Of a stretch of DNA of 32,914 bases, positions 16,527 to 25,180 are shown one piece after another (positions within the stretch are counted from its first letter, which is position 1; the number at the start of each line of letters is the position of its first letter). Source of the stretch: Bacillota bacterium (GTDB lineage Bacteria > Bacillota > Clostridia > Lachnospirales > Lachnospiraceae); NCBI GenBank assembly GCA_023399455.1, contig JAEWPN010000136.1, positions 1 to 32,914 on the forward strand. The letters run 5' to 3'. The notes below the pieces were generated by a model. That model did no database searches. It was not told the DNA's origin and saw nothing but the letters and a program-made list of their open reading frames with translations. Made by a program: the position numbers and the translations under genes.

Positions 16527-18194
16527 ATGTATAGATTGATGGTGGTAGAAGATGAGAATATGATACGAAAAGGTATTGTAAACAGTATTCCGTGGCAATC
16601 CCTCGGATTTGTAGTCGTGGCGGAAAGTACGAATGGAAAGACTGCTTTGGAACAGCTTGAGAAAATTCAGGTGGATGTATTATTGACAGATATTAAAATG
16701 CCGGTTATGGGCGGCATGGAGCTGTCCAAAATGGCAAGGCAGCGCTATCCTGATATTGAAATTATTATCCTAAGCGGGTTTGCGGAATTTGAATATGCCC
16801 GTCAGGCAATTAGTTTTAGAACCTTCGATTATTTATTGAAGCCCGTTAATAAGAAGAAACTGCTGGATACCTTTACCGCCCTGAAGGAGAATATGGACCG
16901 AAAAAGGGAGATCAAGGAAGAAATATATCATAGCAATATTTACTTGAATGCAGGATATGAAACCCTCAGGAATGAATTCCTCCAGTCCATGTTAGATGGG
17001 GATATCAGCCTCTTTAATGATTTCGAGGAGAAGACAGCCTCTTTGGAGATGGATTTCAGCGGCCATTATTTTGCGGCAGCAACGATCAAATTCGATAGAA
17101 AGAGTATCTTCGGAGAGCTGGAATCCACATGGGGCACCGATAAACGCTTGCTTACCTTTGCCTATCGGAATATCATAAATGAAGAATTGTGCAACATTGA
17201 TGATGTTTATTATATTGTAGAGGATTATGATACGATCAATTTTGTATTCTGCTTTCCGACAAAGGAGAAACAGGATGCGCTGATGATTCCCTGTCTGGAA
17301 AGTATCAGTGAAAGTATCCATAGCTGCCTGTTTAAGAATGTGACAGTGCCCTATACCATAGGAATTGGTTTGAGTTATCCTTCTATCCATTATATAGCAA
17401 AATCTTTCATTCAGGCAAAAAAATCAATTCAGAATAACTTTTATCTTGGGGAACATAGAGTCCAGGTCTATCAGGATAATAATGAATCCAAGTACGAACA
17501 GAATTTTATCCGTTTCTATCCGGAAGAGATGGAGCATGTAGCTGTCGCTATCAGCAACGGAAACCATGAGGATACAAAAAAATATCTCATGGCCATGTTC
17601 CGAGAGCTCGCTGAGCAGAATTTACTGCCTGAGATTGTGAAAAATTATTGTATCGCCCTTAAACTAATGGTTCAGTCCAAAATTACAAATAGCAATGGGA
17701 TAATGGAGGAAATCATCGGAGATGAATTTAATGAATTTGTAAAAGAGGCATTAACGGTCAAGGAACTGGCAGCTTATATTATCTATGTCATGGTGACGCT
17801 TGCAAAAGCAATAGATGAAACCATTGCCCCGATGGAAATTAAAGAACAGCAAATGATCATCGATAAGGCAAAAGCATATATTGCGACATATCTGAGCGAA
17901 AAGATTACGCTTAGAATGATCAGTGAGCACGTCTACTTGTCGGAAACTTATTTCAGTTTTTTGTTTAAGAAGGTCACCGGAATTACTTATATTGACTATA
18001 TTCAGAAGCTTCGTATGCAGGAGGCCAAGAAATTACTGGTAAATACGAATTATAAAGTTTATAAGATAGCGGAAATGATAGGATATAGCGATTACAAGTA
18101 CTTTTCCGTGCAATTTAAGAAGTATGTGGCGCTTACACCGAAGGAATACAGGAATCGGGGAAGACGGGAAGCGGAGCAGCTGCAGGAGGTATAA
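16527..18194 (+). CDS. YesN-type response regulator (REC plus AraC helix-turn-helix)
   Basis: This 555-residue regulator has a receiver domain at 1-120 with the acidic pair Glu8/Asp9, phosphoacceptor Asp55 (VLLTDIKMP) and Lys in YLLKPVN. A long central region of about 300 residues follows. A C-terminal AraC-type DNA-binding domain (last 100 residues) contains SEHVYLSETYFSFLFKK and KIAEMIGYSDYKYFSVQFKK. AAGGAG precedes the ATG, three bases after the kinase stop. Regulators of this type usually activate a nearby carbohydrate operon. The obvious candidate is the polyol importer cluster immediately upstream, but no binding site could be identified. Confidence 0.9.
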   Translation: MYRLMVVEDENMIRKGIVNSIPWQSLGFVVVAESTNGKTALEQLEKIQVDVLLTDIKMPVMGGMELSKMARQRYPDIEIIILSGFAEFEYARQAISFRTFDYLLKPVNKKKLLDTFTALKENMDRKREIKEEIYHSNIYLNAGYETLRNEFLQSMLDGDISLFNDFEEKTASLEMDFSGHYFAAATIKFDRKSIFGELESTWGTDKRLLTFAYRNIINEELCNIDDVYYIVEDYDTINFVFCFPTKEKQDALMIPCLESISESIHSCLFKNVTVPYTIGIGLSYPSIHYIAKSFIQAKKSIQNNFYLGEHRVQVYQDNNESKYEQNFIRFYPEEMEHVAVAISNGNHEDTKKYLMAMFRELAEQNLLPEIVKNYCIALKLMVQSKITNSNGIMEEIIGDEFNEFVKEALTVKELAAYIIYVMVTLAKAIDETIAPMEIKEQQMIIDKAKAYIATYLSEKITLRMISEHVYLSETYFSFLFKKVTGITYIDYIQKLRMQEAKKLLVNTNYKVYKIAEMIGYSDYKYFSVQFKKYVALTPKEYRNRGRREAEQLQEV

Positions 18195-18236
18195 GGCTCA
18201 AAGACATTAAGAATGTAGTATATTTTTGGGAAAATA

Positions 18237-18280
18237 AGTATAAATCTTGAATATTATTCAAGATAATTATGATTTATACT
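18237..18280. promoter_or_regulatory. two overlapping inverted repeats upstream of the chemoreceptor
   Basis: A perfect 9-bp dyad, ATCTTGAAT (18244-18252) with ATTCAAGAT (18256-18264), overlaps one arm of a second perfect 10-bp dyad, AGTATAAATC (18237-18246) with GATTTATACT (18271-18280). The two have different centres and share three bases. It could be an operator, or two mutually exclusive RNA hairpins. Confidence 0.55.
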
Positions 18281-18318
18281 GCTATCAATATGTATTATTG
18301 TTCATGGGGGTAATACGA

Positions 18319-20391
18319 ATGAAAAAATTCCTGAAAAGAATGAGTTTACTGCAAAAATTAATTAGTGTCATATTAACAGTGGTTTTTGTTCCAATCCTGA
18401 TTATTGGAATTATGGCTACAGGAATATCGAAAGCAGCTCTGGAGGAGCAGTCCAAGAAATCAAAGGAGGCCCTTGCTTCGCAGACAGCCGATATGATCGA
18501 CCAAGAGATGGATCGGATTAATCAGATGTTTCTGCAGGTTTCTTTAAGTACTGCATTCCAGGACGTTGTCAATAATCTGGAACCGCAGAAGGGACTTAGC
18601 GATAAAGAAAAAGCAGAGTGGAGTATGGAAAGAAAGAAGCTCTTGCAAGTGCTCGATAAAGAGATTCAAAGTATTACGATTACAAATAAATTTATTAACA
18701 GTCTGTCATTAATGTATGTTACCGGAGATGTAATAGGTCCGGTCGCCACGCTGCCCGAAGGTGTTACAGATGTCCGTGAAACCGTTGTTTACCGGAAGCT
18801 GATTGACAGTACGGATATGATATGGTTAAATGCCGACGAGGTGGATACCTATGTGAATGATGGATATCTCACTGTCGGAAAGGCGGTTAAAAGCTTCTAC
18901 TACTCGAATACGCAGTCGGTTGGAGCGGTTAAGATCGAATTAAGTTATGATGCATTTATGTCTATGCTATCTAAGATAAAAGTCGGTGAGAATGACAGCT
19001 CTTATCTGATCGCGTCTAATGGCAGCAGGATTTCTGCTCTTCCATACAGCGAAATGGTAAAAGGAGAGGAAGAACTTGTTTTTACAGAAGTGGAAGAAAG
19101 AGCGAAGCTGGTTGATGCCGATACCTTTACCATGGAGGTAAATGGCGTCAGCACGATTGTTACCTATAATAAATGCGATAAATCAGGCTTTATTTACATA
19201 ATCAAGATTCCGGAAGCTGAAGTGCTTCAGGGGTCCAATGAAATCAAGAATCTAATCATGCTGGTGGGAGCTGTTTTTTCAGCATTAGCCGTATTTGGGG
19301 GATCGTTCTTTGCACTTAATATGACAAAGGCATTGAAGGGTGTGGAAAAAACAATGTCTCTTTCAGCTGAAGGCGACTTGACAGTCACAGCAAGAACAAA
19401 GCGTACCGACGAGATCGGAAAGGTAGCCAGTTCTTTTAACGCCATGGTGAAAAGTCTCCGGACGCTTATATCACAAAGCAATGAACTGTCGGAGGAAGTG
19501 AGCAAAACAGCAGAAGCCTTGTCAAAGATATCCGCGGCAACAACTCGTACTGCGTCCGAAATATCCAGTGCAATTGATGATGTTGCAATGGGTGCGGGGA
19601 TGCAGAGCGAGGAGATTGACAATAGTGTGCAGGTTTTCGCCAGTTTAGCTGATGGAATCGGCCATGCGGTAAGCAGTACGAATGCCATGGAGTCTGCGGC
19701 TAGAAATGTTAAGAACTATACGGTAGAAGGAATTCAGGCGGCACAGTTACTCGATGGGAAAGCGTTAGAGGTTATCTCTATCACAGAAGGGGTTGCCGAA
19801 CAGATATCAGGACTTGCAAAAAGTATAACAGTCATCAATGAGTTCACGGAAATTCTTAATACAACTTCAGAACAAACGGAGCTATTATCCTTAAATGCCT
19901 CCATCGAGGCAGCAAGAGCAGGTGAACATGGAAGAGGTTTTACGGTTGTTGCCGAAGAAATCAGAAAGCTTGCGGAGCAGTCAGGGAGGCAGACAGAGAA
20001 GATAGAGAGCCTAACCAAGGAGATCCTGTCAAAAACAAAGGCTTCCACGGAATTTATCATGAAAGCGAACACGGTAATAAAAGAGCAGGCAGAATCGTCA
20101 AAGGCTTCGGCAGATTATTTCGATAAAATTGATACGGCAATGAACGAACTTCTGCAAGATATGAAAAAGATTATGGAGGTAATTCATAAAATAGATCAAG
20201 ACAAAGACAGCGTTCTTGGCAGCATCAATCATATTGCGGAGGCTTCCGAAGCAGCAGCGGCAGCATCGGAAGAAGTATCCGCATCTACGCAGGAACAGCT
20301 GAATACCCTGGAAGAGCTTGCTAATATGGCAGTTATGCTGAAGAACTGCTCTAAAAATCTGGAGGAGAACTTGAAGCGTTTTATGGTATAA
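18319..20391 (+). CDS. methyl-accepting chemotaxis protein
   Basis: This 690-residue chemoreceptor has TM1 (about 12-36) and an extracellular Cache-like sensor region (about 37-310). TM2 follows ([21 protein letters not shown]), then HAMP and a long cytoplasmic coiled-coil signalling domain. The hairpin tip is [21 protein letters not shown], the highly conserved region that contacts CheA and CheW. The chosen start follows GGGGG eight bases upstream; an in-frame ATG 24 codons earlier lacks a ribosome site and would put a charged stretch before the signal anchor. It lies about 125 bases after the response regulator and may belong to the same operon, suggesting chemotaxis toward the same ligand. 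The host would have to be motile. Confidence 0.92.
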   Translation: MKKFLKRMSLLQKLISVILTVVFVPILIIGIMATGISKAALEEQSKKSKEALASQTADMIDQEMDRINQMFLQVSLSTAFQDVVNNLEPQKGLSDKEKAEWSMERKKLLQVLDKEIQSITITNKFINSLSLMYVTGDVIGPVATLPEGVTDVRETVVYRKLIDSTDMIWLNADEVDTYVNDGYLTVGKAVKSFYYSNTQSVGAVKIELSYDAFMSMLSKIKVGENDSSYLIASNGSRISALPYSEMVKGEEELVFTEVEERAKLVDADTFTMEVNGVSTIVTYNKCDKSGFIYIIKIPEAEVLQGSNEIKNLIMLVGAVFSALAVFGGSFFALNMTKALKGVEKTMSLSAEGDLTVTARTKRTDEIGKVASSFNAMVKSLRTLISQSNELSEEVSKTAEALSKISAATTRTASEISSAIDDVAMGAGMQSEEIDNSVQVFASLADGIGHAVSSTNAMESAARNVKNYTVEGIQAAQLLDGKALEVISITEGVAEQISGLAKSITVINEFTEILNTTSEQTELLSLNASIEAARAGEHGRGFTVVAEEIRKLAEQSGRQTEKIESLTKEILSKTKASTEFIMKANTVIKEQAESSKASADYFDKIDTAMNELLQDMKKIMEVIHKIDQDKDSVLGSINHIAEASEAAAAASEEVSASTQEQLNTLEELANMAVMLKNCSKNLEENLKRFMV

Positions 20392-20450
20392 GCTAATGGA
20401 AACAATATTGGTCTCCAAATCGGCAATATCCCAAATGGGTCAAAAAACTA

Positions 20451-20479
20451 TTGACAAGATTGCATAACGCAGATATAAT
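20451..20479 (+). promoter_or_regulatory. perfect consensus sigma-A promoter of the ABC exporter
   Basis: TTGACA (20451-20456) and TATAAT (20474-20479) are separated by 17 bases, matching the consensus at all twelve positions. The predicted start near 20486 lies inside a large palindrome, so such a strong promoter is probably held by a repressor. Confidence 0.85.
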
Positions 20480-20511
20480 GCTGACAAGTATACTTGTCAG
20501 CATTATATCTG
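20470..20511. promoter_or_regulatory. 42-bp perfect palindrome overlapping the -10 box and start site
   Basis: Two 21-base arms (20470-20490 and 20491-20511) are exact reverse complements with no spacer. The core reads TGACAAGTATACTTGTCA. It covers the -10 element and the predicted transcription start, the position expected for a repressor operator. No T-run follows on either strand, which argues against a terminator. Confidence 0.85.
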
Positions 20512-20599
20512 GTTTTAGACTTACTGAAAAAAGTTCATATGGTTGCTACTCTGATACAATAACCTACGATTAAATATAACAGTAAAGGAAAGTGATACT

Positions 20600-21307
20600 A
20601 TGATAGAAGTTAAAAATCTTACCAAACGTTACGGTAAATTTGTTGCCAACAGTGATATCACCCTCACTGTTATGCCTGGAGAACTGACGGTGCTGCTTGG
20701 CCCTAACGGCGCCGGCAAATCCACGCTGATTAAAAGCATTTGCGGACTCCTTCGCTTTAATGGATCAATAACCATCAGCGGATATGATAACCGGAGCATT
20801 GAGGCCAAGCGCATTTTGGGTTATGTTCCCGAGATGCCTGCGCTTTACCCCATGCTGACTGTACGGGAACATCTTGAGTTTATTGCCCGTGCGTACGAGT
20901 TGGATTCATGGGAGGTATTGGCCGATGAGCTGCTGGGCAGGTTTGAACTGGATGACAAACAAAATAAGCTCGGCAAAGAGCTTTCTAAGGGTATGCAACA
21001 AAAGGTGAGCATTTGCTGCGCAGCACTGACTCGTCCACAGGCGGTCATTTTTGATGAACCACTGGTTGGCCTTGACCCCCACGCCATCCGCGAATTGAAA
21101 AAGCTGATTGCTGAATTTAAGCATAACGGTTGTGCCATGATCATTTCCACCCATATGATTGAAAGTGTCGAGGAAAATTGGGATACCACCTGCATCATGA
21201 CCAAGGGAAAAATTGCCCGTTCCTGTCGCCGGGATGAACTTGGAAGCGGGGATCTGGAAGATCTGTACTTCACTATTACCGAAGGAAGCGGGGTGAAAGA
21301 GGCGTGA
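20600..21307 (+). CDS. ABC exporter ATP-binding protein
   Basis: This 235-residue single-domain ATPase has Walker A GPNGAGKST (about 34-42), a signature variant LSKGMQQK, Walker B AVIFDEPLVGLD and the H-loop STHM. Its closest remembered relatives are ABC-2-type exporters of the CcmA/NatA class. AAAGGAAAG precedes the ATG. It overlaps the permease gene by four bases (GTGA), so the two are translationally coupled. The substrate is unknown. The consensus promoter with a palindromic operator suggests inducible resistance or export. Confidence 0.9.
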   Translation: MIEVKNLTKRYGKFVANSDITLTVMPGELTVLLGPNGAGKSTLIKSICGLLRFNGSITISGYDNRSIEAKRILGYVPEMPALYPMLTVREHLEFIARAYELDSWEVLADELLGRFELDDKQNKLGKELSKGMQQKVSICCAALTRPQAVIFDEPLVGLDPHAIRELKKLIAEFKHNGCAMIISTHMIESVEENWDTTCIMTKGKIARSCRRDELGSGDLEDLYFTITEGSGVKEA

Positions 21308-22893
21308 AGAGTCATTTCTATTTACTTCGCACTAGTATCAAGAACAGGTTCAAGGATGTTTTGAGAAAACCGGGCAAGCTTGTACTCTATTTGCTCATTG
21401 TTTTGGGATTTATTGGAGCGCTTGCGGCATCATTGTTTGGTGCTACGCAAAGCAAAGGTGATTTGCCGGCTTCTTATCTTCTCGCGGTTTTCTTCGCATT
21501 CCTGACCCTTTTTTATGGTATGGCAATACAAAAGGGGCTTGCCTCCGGCGATGCTATTTTTGAAATGAACGATGTCAACCTGCTGTTTGTGTCCCCGGTC
21601 AATCCACGTGCTACATTGCTTTACGGAATTATCCGGCTTGCGGGTATGTCGTTTTGGGCTGGATTTTTCATTTTGTTCCAAGGCAGTACCTTGGCTAATT
21701 TCGGCGTAGGCTTTGGCGGGGTGCTCATCCTTTTTGTGGCGTTTATCCTTAATATGATGGTGTTGACACTGTTGACACTGGTAATTTATAGTATAACAAA
21801 CGGGAAGCCTGTGAGAAAGCGAATTGTGCGTATTTTTGCAGTTGCGATTTTTTTTCCGCTCATCGTATCTTTTATTACCAGTTATTTGACAAACGGTGAT
21901 TTTTTTCTCTCATTGAACAATATCATTGCTTCTCCTATTCTCGCTGTGACGCCCTTCATAGGATGGGCATCCGCCGGTGCCATTTCCTTGATTAATGGGA
22001 ATCTTCTTGCTGGCTTCGGCTGGCTGGCATTGTTGTTTTTTTCCGGCGTGGGTATGCTCCTATATATCATGCTCAGTCGCTCGGACTATTATGAGGACGC
22101 TTTGGTGGCCACAGAAACCGCTTATGAAAAAAAGCGGGCGGCGACAGAGGGCGATGTGCAGGCGACAGGTTCGACTATGGCTAAAGTCAAGGTAAAAAAG
22201 ACAGGACTTTCGGGCAAAGGGGCACACGTATTTTTATATAAGCATTTACGAGAAACCTTCCGGAAAAATCGTTTCGGCTTTTTTAGTATGTACACGATTA
22301 TAACAGCCGGTTTTATTATTGGAGCTTCTATCTTTGTTTTGAATGGTGATTATATTATTACTGTACTACAGGTCTTAATGTGGATTCAGATTTTCATGAT
22401 CGGAACAGGGCGCGGGCTATTAGAAATATACTCCCATTATCTTTACATGATACCAAGTTCACCTTTTAAGAAAGCCGTTTGGAGTAATATGGAACTGATT
22501 GCAAGAACATTTGTGGAAAGCGTACTTTTCTTATGTATCCCCGGCCTGCTCATGAGGAGTAATCCGATTATCATTTTATGCAGTATGTTAGTGTATGTTC
22601 TGTTCTCTTTCCTGCTGCTGGGGGTTAATTATTTGTCAATGCGCTGGACTGAAACCAACATTTCTCAAGGTATTGAAATAATGATTTATTTTTTCGTCGT
22701 CGTACTATTCATGGCTCCTGGCCTTGTTGCGGCCCTCATTATAGGTTATTCGATGCATAGTTTTGGAGGGACAGTGCTGGCATTGCTTATTTTGTCTGGT
22801 TGGGAATTGACTGTGGCTTTCGTTTGTTTTGCGCTGTCGAAGAACATCTTGCATAACTGTGACATGCCAAGTATGAAGCAAGCCGCAAAATGA
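21304..22893 (+). CDS. ABC exporter membrane subunit (putative ABC exporter family)
   Basis: This 529-residue membrane protein starts at a GTG that overlaps the ATPase stop. It has about ten to twelve hydrophobic segments and a central hydrophilic stretch (about 265-310) rich in Lys/Glu/Gly. The N-terminal pattern (LLRTSIKNRFKDVLRKPGK followed by a long hydrophobic segment) resembles the putative ABC exporter family (ABC_export, PF16962). This is a moderate-confidence family assignment; the protein's role as partner of the ATPase is certain from the gene order. It ends convergently with ohrR, with six bases between the stops and no visible terminator. Confidence 0.82.
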   Translation: MKSHFYLLRTSIKNRFKDVLRKPGKLVLYLLIVLGFIGALAASLFGATQSKGDLPASYLLAVFFAFLTLFYGMAIQKGLASGDAIFEMNDVNLLFVSPVNPRATLLYGIIRLAGMSFWAGFFILFQGSTLANFGVGFGGVLILFVAFILNMMVLTLLTLVIYSITNGKPVRKRIVRIFAVAIFFPLIVSFITSYLTNGDFFLSLNNIIASPILAVTPFIGWASAGAISLINGNLLAGFGWLALLFFSGVGMLLYIMLSRSDYYEDALVATETAYEKKRAATEGDVQATGSTMAKVKVKKTGLSGKGAHVFLYKHLRETFRKNRFGFFSMYTIITAGFIIGASIFVLNGDYIITVLQVLMWIQIFMIGTGRGLLEIYSHYLYMIPSSPFKKAVWSNMELIARTFVESVLFLCIPGLLMRSNPIIILCSMLVYVLFSFLLLGVNYLSMRWTETNISQGIEIMIYFFVVVLFMAPGLVAALIIGYSMHSFGGTVLALLILSGWELTVAFVCFALSKNILHNCDMPSMKQAAK

Positions 22894-22899
22894 GGTTTT

Positions 22900-23337
22900 C
22901 TATTGCGCAAGAGCTCCTAATATTTTATATAAGGTTTTATAGAGGAAGCTGGCCTCTTCCGATTCCAATTTTATACAAGCGCCGATAGATTTCGGTATTT
23001 GGACCGCTTTCTCCTTTAGCGCATAGCCGGCCTCGGTTAAGGTGACATTTAATACTCTTTCATCTTCCTTTGCCCTGCTGCGCTCTATCCATCCCTTCTG
23101 CTCCAGCTTTTTTAAGACCGGTGTCAGAGTTCCTGAATCAAGATACAAGTATCCGCCCAGTTCCTTTACATTCATCTGCCTATGTTCCCATAAAACCATC
23201 ATGGTAATATACTGGGTATAGGTTAAGTCGAGCTCATCCAGATAAGGCTTGTATTTCTTCACGATTTCCTTGGAGCAGGCATATAATGGAAAACATAATT
23301 GATTTTCCAGCTTTAAGACATCATATTGTTCGGCCAT
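22900..23337 (-). CDS. ohrR: OhrR-type MarR-family peroxide-sensing repressor
   Basis: This 145-residue regulator aligns closely by eye with Bacillus subtilis OhrR: LENQLCFPLYA, YLDSGTLTPVLKKLEQKGWIER and EDERVLNVTLTEAG. The redox-sensing Cys15 and the two tyrosines that hydrogen-bond to it, Tyr29 and Tyr40, are all at the expected positions. A second Cys at 21 is extra. The start at 23337 follows GGGGGG; a longer in-frame reading of 29 more codons has no ribosome site. It lies at the end of a thioredoxin operon and not beside an ohr peroxidase gene. Oxidation of Cys15 by organic hydroperoxides would release it from DNA, presumably from the dyads upstream of the flavodoxin gene. Confidence 0.88.
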   Translation of the reverse strand: MAEQYDVLKLENQLCFPLYACSKEIVKKYKPYLDELDLTYTQYITMMVLWEHRQMNVKELGGYLYLDSGTLTPVLKKLEQKGWIERSRAKEDERVLNVTLTEAGYALKEKAVQIPKSIGACIKLESEEASFLYKTLYKILGALAQ

Positions 23338-23410
23338 AAGGTCCCCCCGTTTGTGTGAATCTTTAATATTTAATTTATCATCTTTATGCGTTTTTGGCAA
23401 AGTCTTTTGC

Positions 23411-23722
23411 TTAAAGATGAGCATTGATAAACTGCAGGAGATTTGCTCTGGGTTGAAAGCCTACCTGCATGTCTACTTTTTCGCCGTCTTTAAAAAGGAC
23501 AAGCGATGGTATATTCTGAATAGCGAACTGGCTTGCAAGGGCCGGATTTTCATCTATGTCTATATTAAAGAACGACACCTTACCGTTAAGTTCTTTTGAA
23601 ACATCGTCCAGAATCGGAGCAAGCATTTTGCATGGTCCGCACCATTGTGCCGAAAAATCGATGACTGCCAACTTGCTTTCTTTCACCTTGTTAAATTCTT
23701 TTTCTGATATTTTCTTCACCAT
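23411..23722 (-). CDS. trxA: thioredoxin
   Basis: This 103-residue thioredoxin is near the usual length of 105. It has the active site WCGPC (Cys28 and Cys31), the preceding VIDFSAQ strand and the cis-Pro region NIPSLVLFKDG. It reduces protein disulfides. It is encoded 17 bases after the thioredoxin-reductase-like gene, and the two probably form a redox couple. A ribosome site (AAATGGAGGAAAAAT) lies before the ATG. The gene belongs to a four-gene redox operon that ends with ohrR. Confidence 0.93.
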   Translation of the reverse strand: MVKKISEKEFNKVKESKLAVIDFSAQWCGPCKMLAPILDDVSKELNGKVSFFNIDIDENPALASQFAIQNIPSLVLFKDGEKVDMQVGFQPRANLLQFINAHL

Positions 23723-23739
23723 ATTTTTCCTCCATTTCC

Positions 23740-24615
23740 TTATGCACTTTTTTGTTCTCTTCTTTTTTGGTCTAAATAGGACGCAGCTGATAATGCGGCA
23801 ATGTTTCCTTCTCCGGCTGATTTAATGTATTGATATGGCTTACCCACAATATCTCCGCATGCGAAGCAGCCCGGTATACTGGTTGCCATCTGCTGGTTCA
23901 CCATTACATGGTTATCCTCGGTCTGAAGGCCCGGAACGAGCTGGCTGGGGGAGACGCTCTCCCGTAGGATAAAAACGCCGTCCACCTTGTAGTCATGTTC
24001 CTTCGTCTGCAATGTCTCAACCTGTTTTGTACCGCATATCTTCATAGGAAGCTCACGAATCACTTCAATCTCATCGGAGACGGAGACATCTTCCTTATAC
24101 ATAGGGAAGTAATAAACCTTTTTGGCGACCTCCGCCATGAATTCAGCCTCGGCTTCTTCCTTTTTGCTGAATCCGATGATTGCTACTGTTTTATTTTTAT
24201 ATAGAGGGGCGTCGCAGGTAGCGCAGTAGCTTACCCCCTTTCCTAACAATTCGCTTTCGCCGGGATAAGGTTTCCCGAGGACCACACCCGTCGCCAGAAT
24301 AACGGAGCTGGCTTCATACATTTGATTTGCAGACTGAAGAGCGAAGTAGCTGCCCATGGCATAAACTGCATTTACTTTTTCTTCAGTGATCTCAATATTC
24401 ATTGATTCGAGATGGTTTTGGAAGATTTTTCCCATGTCGTCTCCGCTTACGGAGGGCAGACCGAGATAATTCTGGATGGTATGCGCCTTCTGCACCTTGG
24501 TACTTAAGTCCTTGCTTCCAATCAGCAAAATCTTTTTGTTGCGGATTTTTGCAGTAATGGCGGCAGACAATCCTGCCGGTCCGGTACCTATGATTGCAAT
24601 GTCATATTGTTCCAT
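23740..24615 (-). CDS. thioredoxin-reductase-like flavoprotein lacking NADPH-binding motifs
   Basis: This 291-residue FAD disulfide reductase has GTGPAG (10-15) for FAD, the redox pair CATC (Cys131/Cys134) and the C-terminal FAD motif CFACGDI. Where NADPH-dependent thioredoxin reductases carry GxGxxA and HRRxxxR, this protein has IGFSKKEEAE (147-156) and YYFPMYKEDV, so neither motif is present. This matches the ferredoxin-dependent flavin thioredoxin reductase (FFTR) type described in clostridia. A flavodoxin-like gene lies directly upstream and thioredoxin directly downstream, suggesting flavodoxin/ferredoxin to reductase to thioredoxin electron flow. The start at 24615 follows GAGGA; two earlier in-frame ATGs (24645, 24630) are less well placed. 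Confidence 0.87.
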   Translation of the reverse strand: MEQYDIAIIGTGPAGLSAAITAKIRNKKILLIGSKDLSTKVQKAHTIQNYLGLPSVSGDDMGKIFQNHLESMNIEITEEKVNAVYAMGSYFALQSANQMYEASSVILATGVVLGKPYPGESELLGKGVSYCATCDAPLYKNKTVAIIGFSKKEEAEAEFMAEVAKKVYYFPMYKEDVSVSDEIEVIRELPMKICGTKQVETLQTKEHDYKVDGVFILRESVSPSQLVPGLQTEDNHVMVNQQMATSIPGCFACGDIVGKPYQYIKSAGEGNIAALSAASYLDQKRREQKSA

Positions 24616-24666
24616 GTCGTTTTTCCTCATCCTTTTATTTTCCATTTGTAATCGTGCATATATTTC

Positions 24667-25089
24667 CTAGCTTTTTGCCAAGTTTAATATCTTTCCTGCA
24701 AAAGTTTGTACCTCTTTTAAGTCTTCCGCATTGGGTTTGCCTTTATGCAGCATTTTAAAACTTCCTCTGCAGTGAAATTCTCTCTCATCCACCGGAATGC
24801 CTTTGTCCTCCAATAACTGTTTGACCTGCTTGTATGTGGAAGGAAGCAGAGCGGCGGAGCTGAAGCAGACCACCTTCTTAACCTTCGTATTATCCAGAGA
24901 GGCAATAAATCTCTTTATCTCGCTGTCGACACCAGCGGCATATACGGAGCTTCCAAGAAATAAAATATCCACGGGTTCTGTGATTGGCAGGCTGACAGTT
25001 TCTGCGGAAATTCCTACGGCTTGTCCGATTGCATCTGCTAGTTTCTTTGTATTTCCGGTTTTTGAATAATAACGAATTGCAGTTGTCAT
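24667..25089 (-). CDS. flavodoxin-like protein
   Basis: This 140-residue protein has a flavodoxin fold. The N-terminal strand is followed by the FMN phosphate loop SKTGNTKKLA (residues 9-18), then DILFLGSSVYAAG, the usual second FMN contact, and VVCFSS. It carries one FMN and either transfers electrons or acts as a flavodoxin-type oxidoreductase; the sequence does not decide which. AAAAGGAG lies at a good distance before the ATG. It is the first gene of the redox operon, 21 bases before the thioredoxin-reductase-like gene, which suggests it may feed electrons to it. Confidence 0.87.
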   Translation of the reverse strand: MTTAIRYYSKTGNTKKLADAIGQAVGISAETVSLPITEPVDILFLGSSVYAAGVDSEIKRFIASLDNTKVKKVVCFSSAALLPSTYKQVKQLLEDKGIPVDEREFHCRGSFKMLHKGKPNAEDLKEVQTFAGKILNLAKS

Positions 25090-25121
25090 CTGAATTTCTC
25101 CTTTTAATTTTGGTTAATTAA

Positions 25122-25158
25122 ATTGCATACAATCATTATAGAATAGATTGTACACAAT
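25122..25158. promoter_or_regulatory. paired ATTGTRTRCAAT dyads, probable OhrR operators
   Basis: Read on the minus strand, ATTGTGTACAAT (25158-25147) and ATTGTATGCAAT (25133-25122) are two near-identical 12-bp dyads with centres 25 bases apart. They overlap the -10 box and lie just after the start site. The ATTGT/ACAAT half-sites resemble OhrR operators (TACAATT-type), and ohrR is the last gene of the operon, so autoregulation is likely. Confidence 0.7.
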
Positions 25159-25175
25159 TATTTTGGGATTGTCAA
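25147..25175 (-). promoter_or_regulatory. promoter of the flavodoxin-thioredoxin-ohrR operon
   Basis: On the minus strand, TTGACA (25175-25170) and TACAAT (25152-25147) are separated by 17 bases, and the predicted start lies about 50 bases before the flavodoxin ATG. The -35 box sits only a few bases past the stop codon of the histidine kinase gene, so read-through from that operon is also possible. Confidence 0.8.
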
Positions 25176-25180
25176 TAGCT

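Noticed and set aside
18247..18318. A chemoreceptor start 24 codons upstream
   Set aside because: It has no ribosome site and would start inside the overlapping inverted repeats; the ATG at 18319 has one and gives a normal basic N-terminus before the first membrane segment.
20470..20511. The 42-bp palindrome as a terminator for the chemoreceptor gene
   Set aside because: No T-run follows on either strand and a consensus promoter runs into it; an operator fits better.
23351..23599. Plus-strand open frame of 82 codons opposite thioredoxin and the ohrR leader
   Set aside because: It covers the antisense of the thioredoxin gene and has no ribosome site or domain.
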